A stretch of DNA of 64,000 nt from NCBI RefSeq assembly GCF_002563635.1, contig NZ_PDIZ01000001.1:2418001-2482000 (forward strand), read 5' to 3'. The position numbers and the translations under genes were made by a program. Positions 7,829-16,848 of this stretch are shown one piece after another. Source of the DNA: Bacillus sp. es.036. Lineage in GTDB: Bacteria; Bacillota; Bacilli; Bacillales; Guptibacillaceae. How positions within the stretch are numbered: position 1 is the stretch's first letter; every line of letters begins with the position of its first letter. The notes under the pieces were generated by a model. That model was given only the letters and a program-made list of their open reading frames with translations, did not search any database and was not told the DNA's origin.

Positions 7829-9157
7829 ATGAAGCTTGCTGTATTTGGCACCAATGAAATTGGTTTAACCGCATCCGCTATCTTCGCTTCACATGGTCAT
7901 CATGTCGTTTGTACCGATGAGGAACGAAGTCAAATTGTTGCACTCAATTCAGGCGAAGTTCCTGTGGATGAAGAAGGATTAACAGAAATGATGACAGAAG
8001 CGAAAAAGGCTGGTCAATTAAGCTTCTCTGTAAATCGATTAACAGCCGCTTCTGAAGCAGACATTCTTCTATTCACTGAACCGATTCCAGTTGACGAGAA
8101 TAAACATCCTGATCTTACTTGTTTCTTTCGTTTCATAAGAAAAATTGCTCTTACAATTAAACAACATAAAACCTTCATTATTAAAAGTAATGTTCCCCCA
8201 GGAACAGCATCAAAAGTAGAAGACATTCTCATAGAACAGGGTGTGTCTGATCGCTCCTTCGATGTTGTGAGTAATCCAGATTTTATTCGAAAAGGCTCAG
8301 CAGTAAAGGATTTTATGTATCCTTCTCAAATCATTATCGGCACTTCTTCGCTTCGAGCTTGTCGTGCGATGGAAACGTTCTACGAGCCTATTACGTCGTC
8401 TCTTCAATATATGGACCATACTAGTGCAGAATTAATGAGGTACGCTTATCATACGTATCAATCATTACAAGTCTCGTGTCTAACGATGATCGCTGGGGTT
8501 GCAGAAAAATACGGGGGTGACGTTGAATTAATTCAAGGTGCATTACCGAAGACACCAAAATTTAGTGACCACTCTCTTCATCCCGGTTCTTCTTTTCTAG
8601 GTACTGACACGTTAGACGAACTTGCTTCATTTCGTTCAATGATCAAAGCATCTTCTTCTGCAAATCAAATGTTTAAGGCACTAGATGAAATTGATCAATA
8701 TCAGCCTGAACTATTGATTCAGAAACTGAAAGATTTCCTTGGAACTCTCCTGGGAGCCAAAATTGCTATTTTCACTTCATCTACAGTAAAACCGATCCCA
8801 GCACTTCCACCTTATGAGTTAGTCATTAAGAAATTGAAAGAGGAAGGTGCTATTGTTCAACAGTTTGATACTGAAAAAACGAAAGGCAAAAAAGAAAACG
8901 AGATGAACGCGATTTACGAATCAGTGCAAGATTGCGATGCTCTTTTATTAATGAGTGAATTAATGTCTATTAAACAACTAAACTGGGGTAAAATCATTAA
9001 AGGACTCAATCTTCCATTAGTCGTAGACGGTCACAACTTATTCCCCCTGGATGAAATGCGAATCATTGCTAACACCTATGATTTAATTTACTGTTCAATT
9101 GGTCGACCAAACATCTATAAAGGATTAGGTTCCATTTCAGTACAATCAATTCAGTAA
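7829..9157 (+). CDS. UDP-glucose/GDP-mannose dehydrogenase-like protein with degenerate active site
   Basis: 442 residues over the whole length of the UDP-sugar dehydrogenase fold. The N-terminal Rossmann motif is GTNEIGL instead of GxGYVGL. Recognisable family blocks are KSNVPPGT (~119-126), SNPDFIRKGSA (~148-158), the central helix SAELMRYAYHTYQSL (~199-213) and HPGSSFLGTDTL (~251-262). At the last block the family has GGSCFPKDT; the catalytic Cys is Ser255 and the Lys of PKD is missing. In the central helix the usual Lys is Arg204 and the Asn is His208. The C-terminal UDP-binding domain seems present. The start has AGAAAGGAG upstream. Oxidation of a UDP-sugar by the known mechanism looks impossible, so it may act as a binding or regulatory protein or on another substrate. 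Confidence 0.85.
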   Translation: MKLAVFGTNEIGLTASAIFASHGHHVVCTDEERSQIVALNSGEVPVDEEGLTEMMTEAKKAGQLSFSVNRLTAASEADILLFTEPIPVDENKHPDLTCFFRFIRKIALTIKQHKTFIIKSNVPPGTASKVEDILIEQGVSDRSFDVVSNPDFIRKGSAVKDFMYPSQIIIGTSSLRACRAMETFYEPITSSLQYMDHTSAELMRYAYHTYQSLQVSCLTMIAGVAEKYGGDVELIQGALPKTPKFSDHSLHPGSSFLGTDTLDELASFRSMIKASSSANQMFKALDEIDQYQPELLIQKLKDFLGTLLGAKIAIFTSSTVKPIPALPPYELVIKKLKEEGAIVQQFDTEKTKGKKENEMNAIYESVQDCDALLLMSELMSIKQLNWGKIIKGLNLPLVVDGHNLFPLDEMRIIANTYDLIYCSIGRPNIYKGLGSISVQSIQ

Positions 9158-9771
9158 AGACGGTTTGTATAACTGTCCCTTAACGATTCCGCAACGTTTT
9201 CTTCCCCGATCTTCGTATGATCTGAAAGCATTCTAGTAGCCGGTGCGAGCCCTTCTATGTTTGGCCAACGCTCCGGTTCCCAGAGATGGGATCGTTTTAG
9301 TGCTTTTCCACAGTGAATGAAACATTCTTTTACTTCAACGCCAATTCCAAACAATGGCGTTTTCCCCTTGTACTCACATCGTGCAAGGAGGCTTTTATCT
9401 TTCACAATCGTCGCAAGCCCATTAATGCGCAACGTTTCATCTCGTCCTGGAATCATGAAAAGCAAACCAACCATTGGGTTTTCTACTATGTTCCTCATCG
9501 AGTCCATTCGTTTGTTTCCTAGTCTTTCTGGTATTAAAAGATGATAATCATCTAACGCTTGAATGAAGCCTGGCTTATCCCCTCTTGGAGAAACATCACT
9601 ACCCGTACTTGAATGGGTTGCTATCGTGATAAAAGGTGTAAAGCGAATAAACTCTCTACAATGTTCATCAAGAAAAGAAATAACCTTATGTACAGCAAGC
9701 TGACTCGGATTTCCGGCCATCTCTTCAAGTTCTTGCAGCGTTGTAATTTCTTCACCAAAAATTCCCTTCAT
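9151..9771 (-). CDS. FMN-binding PPOX (pyridoxamine 5'-phosphate oxidase-like) family protein
   Basis: About 206-residue split-barrel flavoprotein of the PPOX superfamily, subgroup with an N-terminal ITTLQELEEMAGNPSQLAVHKV extension. Family features are FITIATHSSTGSDVSPRGDKPGF (FMN phosphate side), IPERLGNKRMDSMRNIVENPMVGLLFMIPG, and LRINGLATIV. The enzyme class binds flavin or F420 and reduces diverse substrates, so no substrate is claimed. I chose ATG 9771 because GGGGGGAG lies seven bases upstream; ATG 9801 (AGGGTG upstream) is an alternative. Its 3' end overlaps the convergent dehydrogenase-like gene by 7 bases. Confidence 0.85.
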   Translation of the reverse strand: MKGIFGEEITTLQELEEMAGNPSQLAVHKVISFLDEHCREFIRFTPFITIATHSSTGSDVSPRGDKPGFIQALDDYHLLIPERLGNKRMDSMRNIVENPMVGLLFMIPGRDETLRINGLATIVKDKSLLARCEYKGKTPLFGIGVEVKECFIHCGKALKRSHLWEPERWPNIEGLAPATRMLSDHTKIGEENVAESLRDSYTNRLY

Positions 9772-9851
9772 TCCTTTTCTCCCCCCTACATTTTCTTCCA
9801 TTTTATCACACCCTATTTCTCATAAAGACTTTATATTCACTAAATAAAAAC

Positions 9852-9877
9852 AAAAAAAAGAGACCAACGGCCTCTTT
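9852..9877 (-). terminator. Terminator of metK
   Basis: AAGAGGCC / GGTCTCTT arms around a 3-base loop, then eight T residues on the minus strand, 11 bases after the metK stop. Confidence 0.75.
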
Positions 9878-9887
9878 TCATCATTTA

Positions 9888-11084
9888 TTAAATTCCTGCA
9901 CCCTGTTTAAGGGATTCTGAACGATCCGTTTGTTCCCAAGGAAGTTCAATGTCCGTACGTCCAAAATGACCATACGCAGCCGTTTGCTTATAAATAGGAC
10001 GGCGAAGATCAAGCATCTTAATAATGCCTGCAGGACGAAGGTCAAAGTTCTCTCTTACTAGCTCAACAAGTCGTTCCTCTGACACTTTTCCAGTACCAAA
10101 TGTATCAATCGCAATCGATACCGGCTGAGCAACACCAATCGCGTAGGCAAGCTGAACTTCACAACGATCGGCAAGACCTGCAGCGACGAGGTTCTTAGCT
10201 ACATAACGAGCAGCATATGCAGCAGAACGGTCGACTTTCGTAGCATCCTTACCAGAGAATGCACCACCACCGTGACGCGCATAACCACCATAAGTATCAA
10301 CAATGATTTTTCTTCCTGTTAAACCTGCATCACCTTGTGGCCCACCAATCACAAAACGGCCAGTTGGGTTAATGAAGTATTTTGTTTCATCATCAATCAA
10401 TTCAGCAGGAACAACTGGCTTCACAACATGTTCCTTAATGTTACGCTGAATTTGTTCAAGTGAAATTTCAGGGTGGTGTTGTGTTGAAACAACGATCGTA
10501 TCAACGCGAACTGGCTTTCCAGATTCATCATATTCAACCGTAACCTGAGTCTTTCCGTCAGGACGAAGATAAGGAAGAATTTCTTCTTTTCTTACTTCAC
10601 TCAATCGACGAGCTAGCTTATGCGCAAGAGAGATTGGTAGCGGCATTAATTCAGAAGTTTCATTACATGCGTAACCAAACATAAGACCCTGATCACCTGC
10701 ACCAATTGAATCAATTTCACTTTCTGACATTGTGCCTTCACGCGCTTCAAGAGCAACGTTTACACCTGCTGCTATATCGGCAGACTGCTCATCAATAGAT
10801 GAAAGCACCGCACATGTTTCAGCATCAAATCCGTATTTTGCACGTGTATAACCGATTGCTTGAATCGTTTCACGAACGACTTTTGGAATATCCACATAGT
10901 GCGAAGTTGTAATTTCACCGGAAACTAATACAAGCCCAGTTGTTACTGTAGTTTCACAGGCAACGCGCGCATTTGGGTCATGCGCAAGAATATCATCCAG
11001 AATGGCATCGGAAATCTGATCTGAAATTTTATCAGGATGCCCCTCTGTTACTGACTCAGAAGTAAACAAACGACGATTACTCAC
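9888..11084 (-). CDS. metK: S-adenosylmethionine synthetase
   Basis: 398-residue methionine adenosyltransferase: ATP + methionine + water give SAM, phosphate and diphosphate. Family signatures are [14 protein letters not shown] at residues 7-20, [12 protein letters not shown] near 125, and [19 protein letters not shown] near 270, the phosphate-binding loop. Length and termini match B. subtilis MetK. The start has AAGGAGG upstream. A SAM-I riboswitch in the leader makes synthesis subject to SAM feedback. SAM feeds MnmM and SpeH, both encoded in this window. Confidence 0.98.
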   Translation of the reverse strand: MSNRRLFTSESVTEGHPDKISDQISDAILDDILAHDPNARVACETTVTTGLVLVSGEITTSHYVDIPKVVRETIQAIGYTRAKYGFDAETCAVLSSIDEQSADIAAGVNVALEAREGTMSESEIDSIGAGDQGLMFGYACNETSELMPLPISLAHKLARRLSEVRKEEILPYLRPDGKTQVTVEYDESGKPVRVDTIVVSTQHHPEISLEQIQRNIKEHVVKPVVPAELIDDETKYFINPTGRFVIGGPQGDAGLTGRKIIVDTYGGYARHGGGAFSGKDATKVDRSAAYAARYVAKNLVAAGLADRCEVQLAYAIGVAQPVSIAIDTFGTGKVSEERLVELVRENFDLRPAGIIKMLDLRRPIYKQTAAYGHFGRTDIELPWEQTDRSESLKQGAGI

Positions 11085-11239
11085 TCAAGTACCTCCTTAA
11101 GGATTGGATCCTATCTAGTTATAGTGTAATGGATACGGTACTCATTTCCCTATTATCCTGTGCCGAAACGAGAGAACGAATTCAGAATCTTATCGTCTTA
11201 CCTTTTTTTATAGTGTCATCAACTTCAACGACATTAAAA

Positions 11240-11403
11240 AAGCCCTTTCCTTCTATTTAGAGGGAAAAGGAGCTGGTATCTCATGCCTTTCGCCTCTTAT
11301 CTTCCAAGACTATTGTCTTGCAGGTTAGCACCTTAATCCTGTTGTATAGGAGTTGGTTGCTGAGCTTCATCGGGCCTGTCCCTCCGCCTGCTCGGGATAA
11401 GAG
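11240..11403 (-). ncRNA. SAM-I (S-box) riboswitch of metK with terminator
   Basis: Minus strand: P1 arms CTCTTATC (from 11403) and GATAAGAG (11294-11301) close an aptamer containing GAGGGAC, the kink-turn/pseudoknot segment GATGAAGCTCAGCAACC and GGTGCTAAC, the diagnostic S-box blocks. A terminator hairpin follows at 11240-11274, then six T residues. Binding of SAM should stabilise the aptamer and allow termination before metK. Confidence 0.97.
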
Positions 11404-11419
11404 TATCCATTCTCGACAT

Positions 11420-11448
11420 ATAATAACGTAGATAAAAGGAAGTGTCAA
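11420..11448 (-). promoter_or_regulatory. SigA-type promoter of the metK riboswitch transcript
   Basis: TTGACA (11443-11448), a 17-bp spacer and TATTAT (11420-11425) on the minus strand, just upstream of the SAM-I aptamer. The first repeat unit begins four bases beyond the -35 box. Confidence 0.85.
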
Positions 11449-11451
11449 TAA

Positions 11452-12055
11452 CGAAAAGCGGAAGCGCCCGTTTAGCCTCGACAAGCGCTGGAGCCCCATA
11501 AAAAGAACACGGTCTTTGTGTTCATTTTATGGGGTGAAGCGATCGAGAGGCTGGGCGCTGCAGCTAGACACGAAAAGCGGAAGCCTTCGGTTAGACCCGG
11601 CAGGCACTGGAGCCTTTCAATATGAACACGGTCTTTGTGTTCAGGTTGAAAGGTGAAGTGACCGAGGGTCTGGAGGCTGCAGCTGGACACGAAAAGCGGA
11701 AGTGGGCGTTTAGGGTCGACAAGTGCTGGAGCCCTACAAAAAGAACACGGTCTTTGTGTTCATTTTGTAGGGGGAAGCGATCGAGACCCTGCCCACTGCA
11801 GCTAGACATGAAAAGCGGAGTGGGCCTGCTTAAATCCGCAGGATGTTGGAACCCTTTCGACTGAGACGCTTTTTGTCTCAATCGAAAGGGTGAAACAGCC
11901 GGAGGATTTGGCCCGCGCAGCTAGACACGAAAAGCGGAGACGAGCGGTTAGAAACGGAGATATTGGAACTCCTGAACTGGAACACGCTTTTTGTGTTCCT
12001 GTGAAGGAGTGAAATATCGTAGTTTCTGCGAGTCGCAGCTAGACACGAAAAGCGG
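11452..12055. repeat. Array of five 118-119 bp modular hairpin repeats (units A-E)
   Basis: The conserved boundary (C/T)GAAAAGCGG occurs at 11452, 11571, 11690, 11809, 11928 and 12046: spacings 119, 119, 119, 119 and 118. Each unit ends in CAGCT(A/G)GACA(C/T). Inside, each unit is a nested inverted repeat: outer stem (AGCGCCC/GGGCGCT in A; AGTGGGC/GCCCACT in C), middle stem (AGCCTC/GAGGCT in A; AGACCC/GGGTCT in B; AAATCC/GGATTT in D), inner stem (AGCCCCATAAAA and complement in A) and an apical GAACAC/GTGTTC or TGAGAC/GTCTCA. Bases differ between units but pairing is kept. No protein-coding sense is evident. The array fills the metK-pckA interval. A second array lies at 35046-35411. Confidence 0.9.
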
Positions 12056-12102
12056 AACCCTGACTCGAAAGAACTGGATTATTTATTCATTACCTTCACA
12101 AT

Positions 12103-12131
12103 AAAAAAAGCCTTCTTATATTAAAGAAGGG
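12103..12131 (-). terminator. Minus-strand intrinsic terminator without an obvious upstream gene
   Basis: On the minus strand CCCTTCTT / AAGAAGG around a 6-base loop is followed by seven T residues. The only gene on that side, pckA, is on the plus strand, so the terminator would stop antisense or unrecognised short transcripts starting in or upstream of the pckA promoter. Confidence 0.65.
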
Positions 12132-12224
12132 ACCCCTCAAACCTAACCAAATCGTTATTCGCTCTTTTTTCACTCTTCAAGCAAAAAATACATAGATTAG
12201 TATAGAATAATCACGCAAATGTGT

Positions 12225-12230
12225 TATACT
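12225..12230 (+). promoter_or_regulatory. Possible -10 element of pckA
   Basis: TATACT 58 bases before the pckA start codon; no good -35 box at 16-18 bp. In B. subtilis pckA is controlled by CcpN, but a CcpN site cannot be claimed here. Confidence 0.4.
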
Positions 12231-12287
12231 ATTTTTGAGTTAAACGAGTCAGTCAACGAAATCTTTAATAAAGGATGGGTTTAACGT

Positions 12288-13871
12288 ATGAAAACAGCTT
12301 CCTTCTCCTCACCGTTATTGGATGCTATCTTAAATAAGAACAATCCACATGTAAATTTATCAGTTTCTGAACTGGTTGAACATTCCTTATTTAAAAATGA
12401 AGGGACACTTTCTTCAACGGGCGCTCTTCGAGTTGAAACCGGAAAATACACCGGTCGTTCTCCCGGGGACAAGTTTATTGTAAACGAAGACTCCGTAAAG
12501 AACAAAGTAAATTGGGAAACAAATCAACCAATTTCTGAAAAAAGTTTTGAAAACCTTTACACGAAAGTGCTGAACTATCTTGGTGAGAAAAAGGATCTTT
12601 ATGTATTTAAAGGATTTGCTGGTGCTGACCAGTCATCAAGACTACCCATCCAGGTTATTAACGAATATGCCTGGCATAACCTTTTTGCCCACCAACTTTT
12701 TATACGTCCAAATGAATCAGAGCTTCAAGATCATGAAGCAGGATTTACTGTTATTTCTGCTCCTGGTTTTCAAGCTGATCCTGACGTTGACGGGACAAAT
12801 TCCGAAACGTTCATTATTATTTCCTTTGAAAAGCGCACCGTTTTAATTGGCGGTACAGAATATGCTGGCGAAATCAAAAAGTCAATTTTCACCGTAATGA
12901 ACTACTTATTACCTGAGAGTAATATTCTTTCCATGCACTGCTCTGCAAACGTTGGTAAAGAAGGCGATGTAGCTCTATTTTTCGGTTTATCTGGAACAGG
13001 TAAAACGACGCTTTCTGCTGACGCTCACCGTTCGCTTATAGGTGATGATGAACATGGCTGGTCCATGAACGGCGTCTTTAATATTGAAGGCGGTTGCTAC
13101 GCTAAATGCATCAACTTATCGAGAGAAAAAGAACCTGAAATTTGGGATGCAATCCGTTTTGGAACAGTTCTTGAGAACGTCATAATGGATACCAATTCAC
13201 GTAAGCCTGATTACGATAACACGAGTCTAACTGAAAATACTCGAGCTGCTTATCCAATTGATGCCATCCCTAACATCGCTATTCCAAGCGTAGCCGGTCA
13301 TCCTAATACGATTATCTTCTTAACCGCTGATGCCTTTGGAGTCCTTCCACCGATCAGTAAGCTTACGAAAGAGCAAGCGATGTTCCATTTTCTATCTGGC
13401 TATACAAGTAAACTAGCCGGAACCGAAAGAGGCGTAACTTCACCTGAAGCTACTTTCTCTACTTGCTTCGGCGCCCCGTTCTTACCGTTACCTGCTCACC
13501 GCTATGCCGAAATGCTTGGTGAGAAAATCATGGAACACGATGTTCAAGTTTTCCTTGTGAACACAGGTTGGTCTGGTGGCGGATATGGTGTTGGAAAGCG
13601 GATGAAGCTATCCTATACAAGAGCGATGATTCAAGCTGCTTTGAACGGAGAGCTTGATCGTATTGAAACAATAACAGATCCCATTTTTGGATTGCATATC
13701 CCTTCTCACTGTCCTGGCGTACCGGCAGATGTGCTGCAACCAAAACAAACATGGGAAAACAAAGAAAACTATGACGTAAAAGCAAAAGAACTTGCTACTC
13801 AATTTGTTAAGAATTTTGATAAATTTTCAAACGTAGCTGAAGAGATCAAAAAAGCTGGACCTAACGTTTAA
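12288..13871 (+). CDS. pckA: Phosphoenolpyruvate carboxykinase (ATP)
   Basis: 527-residue gluconeogenic enzyme converting oxaloacetate + ATP to phosphoenolpyruvate + ADP + CO2. The kinase-1a P-loop is [11 protein letters not shown] near residue 235, with the kinase-2 acidic block IGDDEHGW near 250, the ATP-PEPCK signature EGGCYAKC near 265, and TGRSPGDKF near the N-terminus. Length matches the family. AAAGGATGGG precedes the ATG by nine bases. A terminator follows directly. The gene is alone on its strand between the repeat array and ytlA. Confidence 0.97.
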   Translation: MKTASFSSPLLDAILNKNNPHVNLSVSELVEHSLFKNEGTLSSTGALRVETGKYTGRSPGDKFIVNEDSVKNKVNWETNQPISEKSFENLYTKVLNYLGEKKDLYVFKGFAGADQSSRLPIQVINEYAWHNLFAHQLFIRPNESELQDHEAGFTVISAPGFQADPDVDGTNSETFIIISFEKRTVLIGGTEYAGEIKKSIFTVMNYLLPESNILSMHCSANVGKEGDVALFFGLSGTGKTTLSADAHRSLIGDDEHGWSMNGVFNIEGGCYAKCINLSREKEPEIWDAIRFGTVLENVIMDTNSRKPDYDNTSLTENTRAAYPIDAIPNIAIPSVAGHPNTIIFLTADAFGVLPPISKLTKEQAMFHFLSGYTSKLAGTERGVTSPEATFSTCFGAPFLPLPAHRYAEMLGEKIMEHDVQVFLVNTGWSGGGYGVGKRMKLSYTRAMIQAALNGELDRIETITDPIFGLHIPSHCPGVPADVLQPKQTWENKENYDVKAKELATQFVKNFDKFSNVAEEIKKAGPNV

Positions 13872-13880
13872 AACCTTTCA

Positions 13881-13908
13881 AAAAGCACCTAAATGGTGCT
13901 TTTTATTT
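13881..13908 (+). terminator. Terminator of pckA
   Basis: AAAAAGCACC / GGTGCTTTTT around a short loop, then a T-rich tail. Confidence 0.85.
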
Positions 13909-14104
13909 TGTAACACCGCTTCTTTTGGACTAACCGCCTCGAAATGAACAAATTCTAAAAAGCTCTTACCGCTAACCAACTAAAAGAAAACCTCCCCCTT
14001 AGCATCATCCTTTTTTATCTGCAAACACAAAATGTTACGAAATTCATAGGCTATAGTATCTTAAACATGAGCCTATCTCATGTGACAATGGTGGGGGCTA
14101 ACTA

Positions 14105-15100
14105 ATGAAAAAAAGTTGGGTATTTAAAAGCAGTCTTTTTATAGGTGTATTTCTTCTTATTCTTTCAGCATGTGGTACGAATAATGGAAATGACCAGGTG
14201 CGCGTAGCTGAGGTAACACGCTCTATTTTTTATGCACCACAATATGTGGCTCTCTCGGAAGGTATATTTGAAAAGCATGGAATTGATGTTGAGTTAACCA
14301 CCACTTGGGGTGGCGACAAAACAATGACCACGTTGCTTTCAAATGGAGCAGATATCGCCTTAGTCGGTTCTGAGACATCTATTTATGTTTATGCGCAAGG
14401 CACAGATGATCCCGTCATTAATTTCGCTCAGCTCACACAAACAGATGGAACATTTCTTGTATCAAGAGAAAAAGTCGATCATTTTGCATGGGAAGATTTG
14501 AAAGGAAGCACTTTTCTTGGTCAGCGTAAAGGCGGAATGCCACAAATGGCAGGGGAATATGTTCTGAAACAAAAAGGCATTGATCCACAAAATGATTTAA
14601 ACCTTATTCAAAATATTGATTTTGCAAACATCTCAAGTGCGTTTGCATCAGGTACTGGAGATTATGTTCAACTTTTCGAACCGACAGCAAGTGTTTTTGA
14701 AGAACAAGGTGTCGGATATATCGTGGCCTCGTTCGGTAAAGAATCAGGAAAGATACCATACACAAGCTATATGGCAAAAGACAGTTATTTAACTAAAAAT
14801 GCGGATGTAGCAGAACGATTTACAGCAGCACTTTATGAAGCACAATTATGGGTAGATACCCACTCTTCTGAAGAAATCGCTAAATCTATTGAGTCATTTT
14901 TTCAGGACACTGATCTGGAGCTGATTACTACGGTAGTTGATCGTTATAAGAGTCAACATTCATTCGCTACAAATCCTACTCTTGATCAGGAAGAATGGGA
15001 TAACCTACAAAATATTATGGATGAAGCTGGCGAACTTCCAAAACGTGTTGATTATAGCAAACTAGTGGATAACAGCTATGCAGAAGAAGCACAACAATAG
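14105..15100 (+). CDS. ytlA: ABC-transporter substrate-binding lipoprotein (NMT1/ThiY-like, YtlA)
   Basis: 331 residues. A lipoprotein signal peptide ends in LSAC with Cys at about residue 23, so the mature protein is anchored outside the membrane. The body is an NMT1/THI5-like solute-binding domain (FYAPQYVALSEGIFEKHGIDVELTT), the type that binds thiamine-pyrimidine precursors, taurine or alkanesulfonates. Together with the next two genes it forms a complete importer. The arrangement matches B. subtilis ytlA-ytlC-ytlD. The start ATG has GGTGGGGG upstream. The substrate is unproven; a pyrimidine moiety of thiamine is the usual suggestion, but no TPP riboswitch is visible upstream. Confidence 0.88.
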   Translation: MKKSWVFKSSLFIGVFLLILSACGTNNGNDQVRVAEVTRSIFYAPQYVALSEGIFEKHGIDVELTTTWGGDKTMTTLLSNGADIALVGSETSIYVYAQGTDDPVINFAQLTQTDGTFLVSREKVDHFAWEDLKGSTFLGQRKGGMPQMAGEYVLKQKGIDPQNDLNLIQNIDFANISSAFASGTGDYVQLFEPTASVFEEQGVGYIVASFGKESGKIPYTSYMAKDSYLTKNADVAERFTAALYEAQLWVDTHSSEEIAKSIESFFQDTDLELITTVVDRYKSQHSFATNPTLDQEEWDNLQNIMDEAGELPKRVDYSKLVDNSYAEEAQQ

Positions 15101-15111
15101 GAGGAAATAGA

Positions 15112-15888
15112 ATGTCTTTCCTTCAACTGAATGCCATCTCACATGTTTATTTAACAGAAAGTGCAGCAAAGGAAGCCCTATCTGACCTTTCGTTTTCCAT
15201 TGCGGAAGGTGAATTCGTATCGCTGCTTGGTCCAAGTGGTTGTGGAAAATCCACATTGTTATCAATTATATCAGGGCTCTTACAGCCAACTGAAGGAAGC
15301 GTCTCTCTTCAGAACAAGATGATCCAATCACCGGGTGAGCGAATGGGCTATATGCTTCAACAAGACTATTTATTCCCCTGGAAGACCATTGAAGACAATT
15401 GTTATATCGGGTTAAAGCTCTTAAACAAATTAACTCCGGAGAAAAAAGAAATCACACTTGCATTACTTGATAGTATGGGGCTTTCGGACGTTCGTCACGC
15501 CTATCCTGATCAGCTTTCAGGGGGTATGAGACAGCGAGTTGCGCTCGTTCGAACGCTTGCAACTGATCCTGATCTTCTTTTATTAGATGAACCTTTCTCA
15601 GCTCTTGATTATCAAACAAAACTAAAGCTTGAAGATCTTGTCTTCCAAACGTTAAAAGCACATCAGAAAACAGCGATACTCGTAACGCATGATATCGGAG
15701 AAGCGATAGCGATGTCAGACCGAATCATTCTTTTATCACCGCGACCAGGTAAAATCGCAAAGATTTTTCAAGTTCCATCTCAACTTCAAACATTACTGCC
15801 TTTTGAAGCTAGAAATGATCCAGTTTTTCCCGAAAACTTCCAAACGATATGGAAGGAGCTTGATTCTCTTGAACAATCTCCAACTTGA
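15112..15888 (+). CDS. ytlC: ABC-transporter ATPase (YtlC)
   Basis: 258-residue nucleotide-binding subunit. Walker A is [10 protein letters not shown] near residues 42-51, the Q-loop is in [10 protein letters not shown], the signature is [11 protein letters not shown], Walker B is [12 protein letters not shown] and the switch His is in VTHDIGEA. It belongs to the nitrate/sulfonate/thiamine-precursor group. The start lies 11 bases after ytlA, with a TAGGAGG site. Its 3' end overlaps the start of ytlD by 20 bases, indicating translational coupling. Confidence 0.93.
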   Translation: MSFLQLNAISHVYLTESAAKEALSDLSFSIAEGEFVSLLGPSGCGKSTLLSIISGLLQPTEGSVSLQNKMIQSPGERMGYMLQQDYLFPWKTIEDNCYIGLKLLNKLTPEKKEITLALLDSMGLSDVRHAYPDQLSGGMRQRVALVRTLATDPDLLLLDEPFSALDYQTKLKLEDLVFQTLKAHQKTAILVTHDIGEAIAMSDRIILLSPRPGKIAKIFQVPSQLQTLLPFEARNDPVFPENFQTIWKELDSLEQSPT

Positions 15889-16669
15889 TAAACAGCATCA
15901 GCAGTATGTAAAGAAGTTGAAAAGAGAAAAGTATGAGATCGTAACCTGGCAAATCTTTATTCTTTTAGCATTTCTCTCCCTATGGGAGCTTGCAGGGCGA
16001 CTTACGTGGATTGATCCTTTATTATTTAGTTACCCAACTAAGATCGCTTCGCTCTTTCTCACAAAACTTTATGACGGTTCTTTGTTGCTGCATACAAGCG
16101 TAACCCTACTTGAAACCATTGCAGGTTTTATGATCGGTACAATACTTGGCACAGCTTTCGCTGCGGTCCTTTGGTGGTCCCGAAAAGCGTCAAAAATTTC
16201 CGATCCTTATCTAGTCGTATTAAATTCAATGCCCAAAGTAGCGCTTGGCCCGATTATCATCGTGGCATTCGGACCAGGCTACCTTTCAATTATTACAATG
16301 GGAGCATCTATTTCGATCATCATCACAACACTTGTGATCTATCACGCTTTTCATACGGTAGAGCCAAATTATATTAAAGTAATTCGTTCCTTTGGCGGAA
16401 ATAAGAAGCAGGTTTTTCGTGAGGTTATCCTACCCGCTTCTTTTCCAGCTATCATCTCGACACTCAAAGTAAATGTAGGGTTGTCTTGGGTAGGGGTCAT
16501 TGTTGGAGAATTTCTTGTTTCGAAACAAGGTCTCGGTTACATGATCATTTATGGTTTTCAAGTATTTAATTTCACACTCGTTTTACTAAGCTTATTTATG
16601 ATTGCGATTTTTTCGTCCATTATGTATCTTGGCGTTGAATGGCTTGAGCGGAAATTAATCAAACATTAG
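15869..16669 (+). CDS. ytlD: ABC-transporter permease (YtlD)
   Basis: About 266 residues with six hydrophobic segments and the binding-protein-dependent permease loop around [24 protein letters not shown] chose the TTG at 15869, ten bases after GGAAGGAG, because it gives the usual family length. An in-frame ATG at 15803 would produce an 86-base overlap with ytlC and an atypical N-terminus. Third gene of the YtlACD importer; a terminator follows immediately. Confidence 0.88.
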   Translation: MNNLQLDKQHQQYVKKLKREKYEIVTWQIFILLAFLSLWELAGRLTWIDPLLFSYPTKIASLFLTKLYDGSLLLHTSVTLLETIAGFMIGTILGTAFAAVLWWSRKASKISDPYLVVLNSMPKVALGPIIIVAFGPGYLSIITMGASISIIITTLVIYHAFHTVEPNYIKVIRSFGGNKKQVFREVILPASFPAIISTLKVNVGLSWVGVIVGEFLVSKQGLGYMIIYGFQVFNFTLVLLSLFMIAIFSSIMYLGVEWLERKLIKH

Positions 16670-16695
16670 CTCCTCTTTCAGGGGGGCTTTTTTTG
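16668..16695 (+). terminator. Terminator of the ytlACD operon
   Basis: AGCTCCTC and GGGGGGCT arms (one G-U pair and minor mismatch), followed by seven T residues; overlaps the ytlD stop. Confidence 0.75.
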
Positions 16696-16848
16696 TTGTA
16701 AGTGGGCAAACTAGTTAGCCAGAGGTTACAAACGTGATCGAACCCTACACGTCTTACCGCTGGCAAAATGATTGCTATAGACCCACCCAAATGCCATCTG
16801 CTAGCATATAGAAGAACATATTTCTAATTTAAAAGACAGGTGAAGAAA

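Noticed and set aside
11281-11881. Open frames of 70-96 codons through the repeat array and metK leader
   Set aside because: They follow the repeat period and the riboswitch, lack ribosome binding sites, and their residues simply mirror the hairpin sequence.
11452-12055. CRISPR array
   Set aside because: The periodic units vary throughout and are themselves palindromic; there are no short constant repeats with unique spacers and no cas genes.
13909-14104. TPP riboswitch before ytlA
   Set aside because: The CTGAGA and related thi-box motifs are absent.
15803-15868. Longer N-terminus for ytlD starting at ATG 15803
   Set aside because: It would overlap ytlC by 86 bases with an atypical leader; the TTG at 15869 has a proper ribosome binding site and gives the family length.
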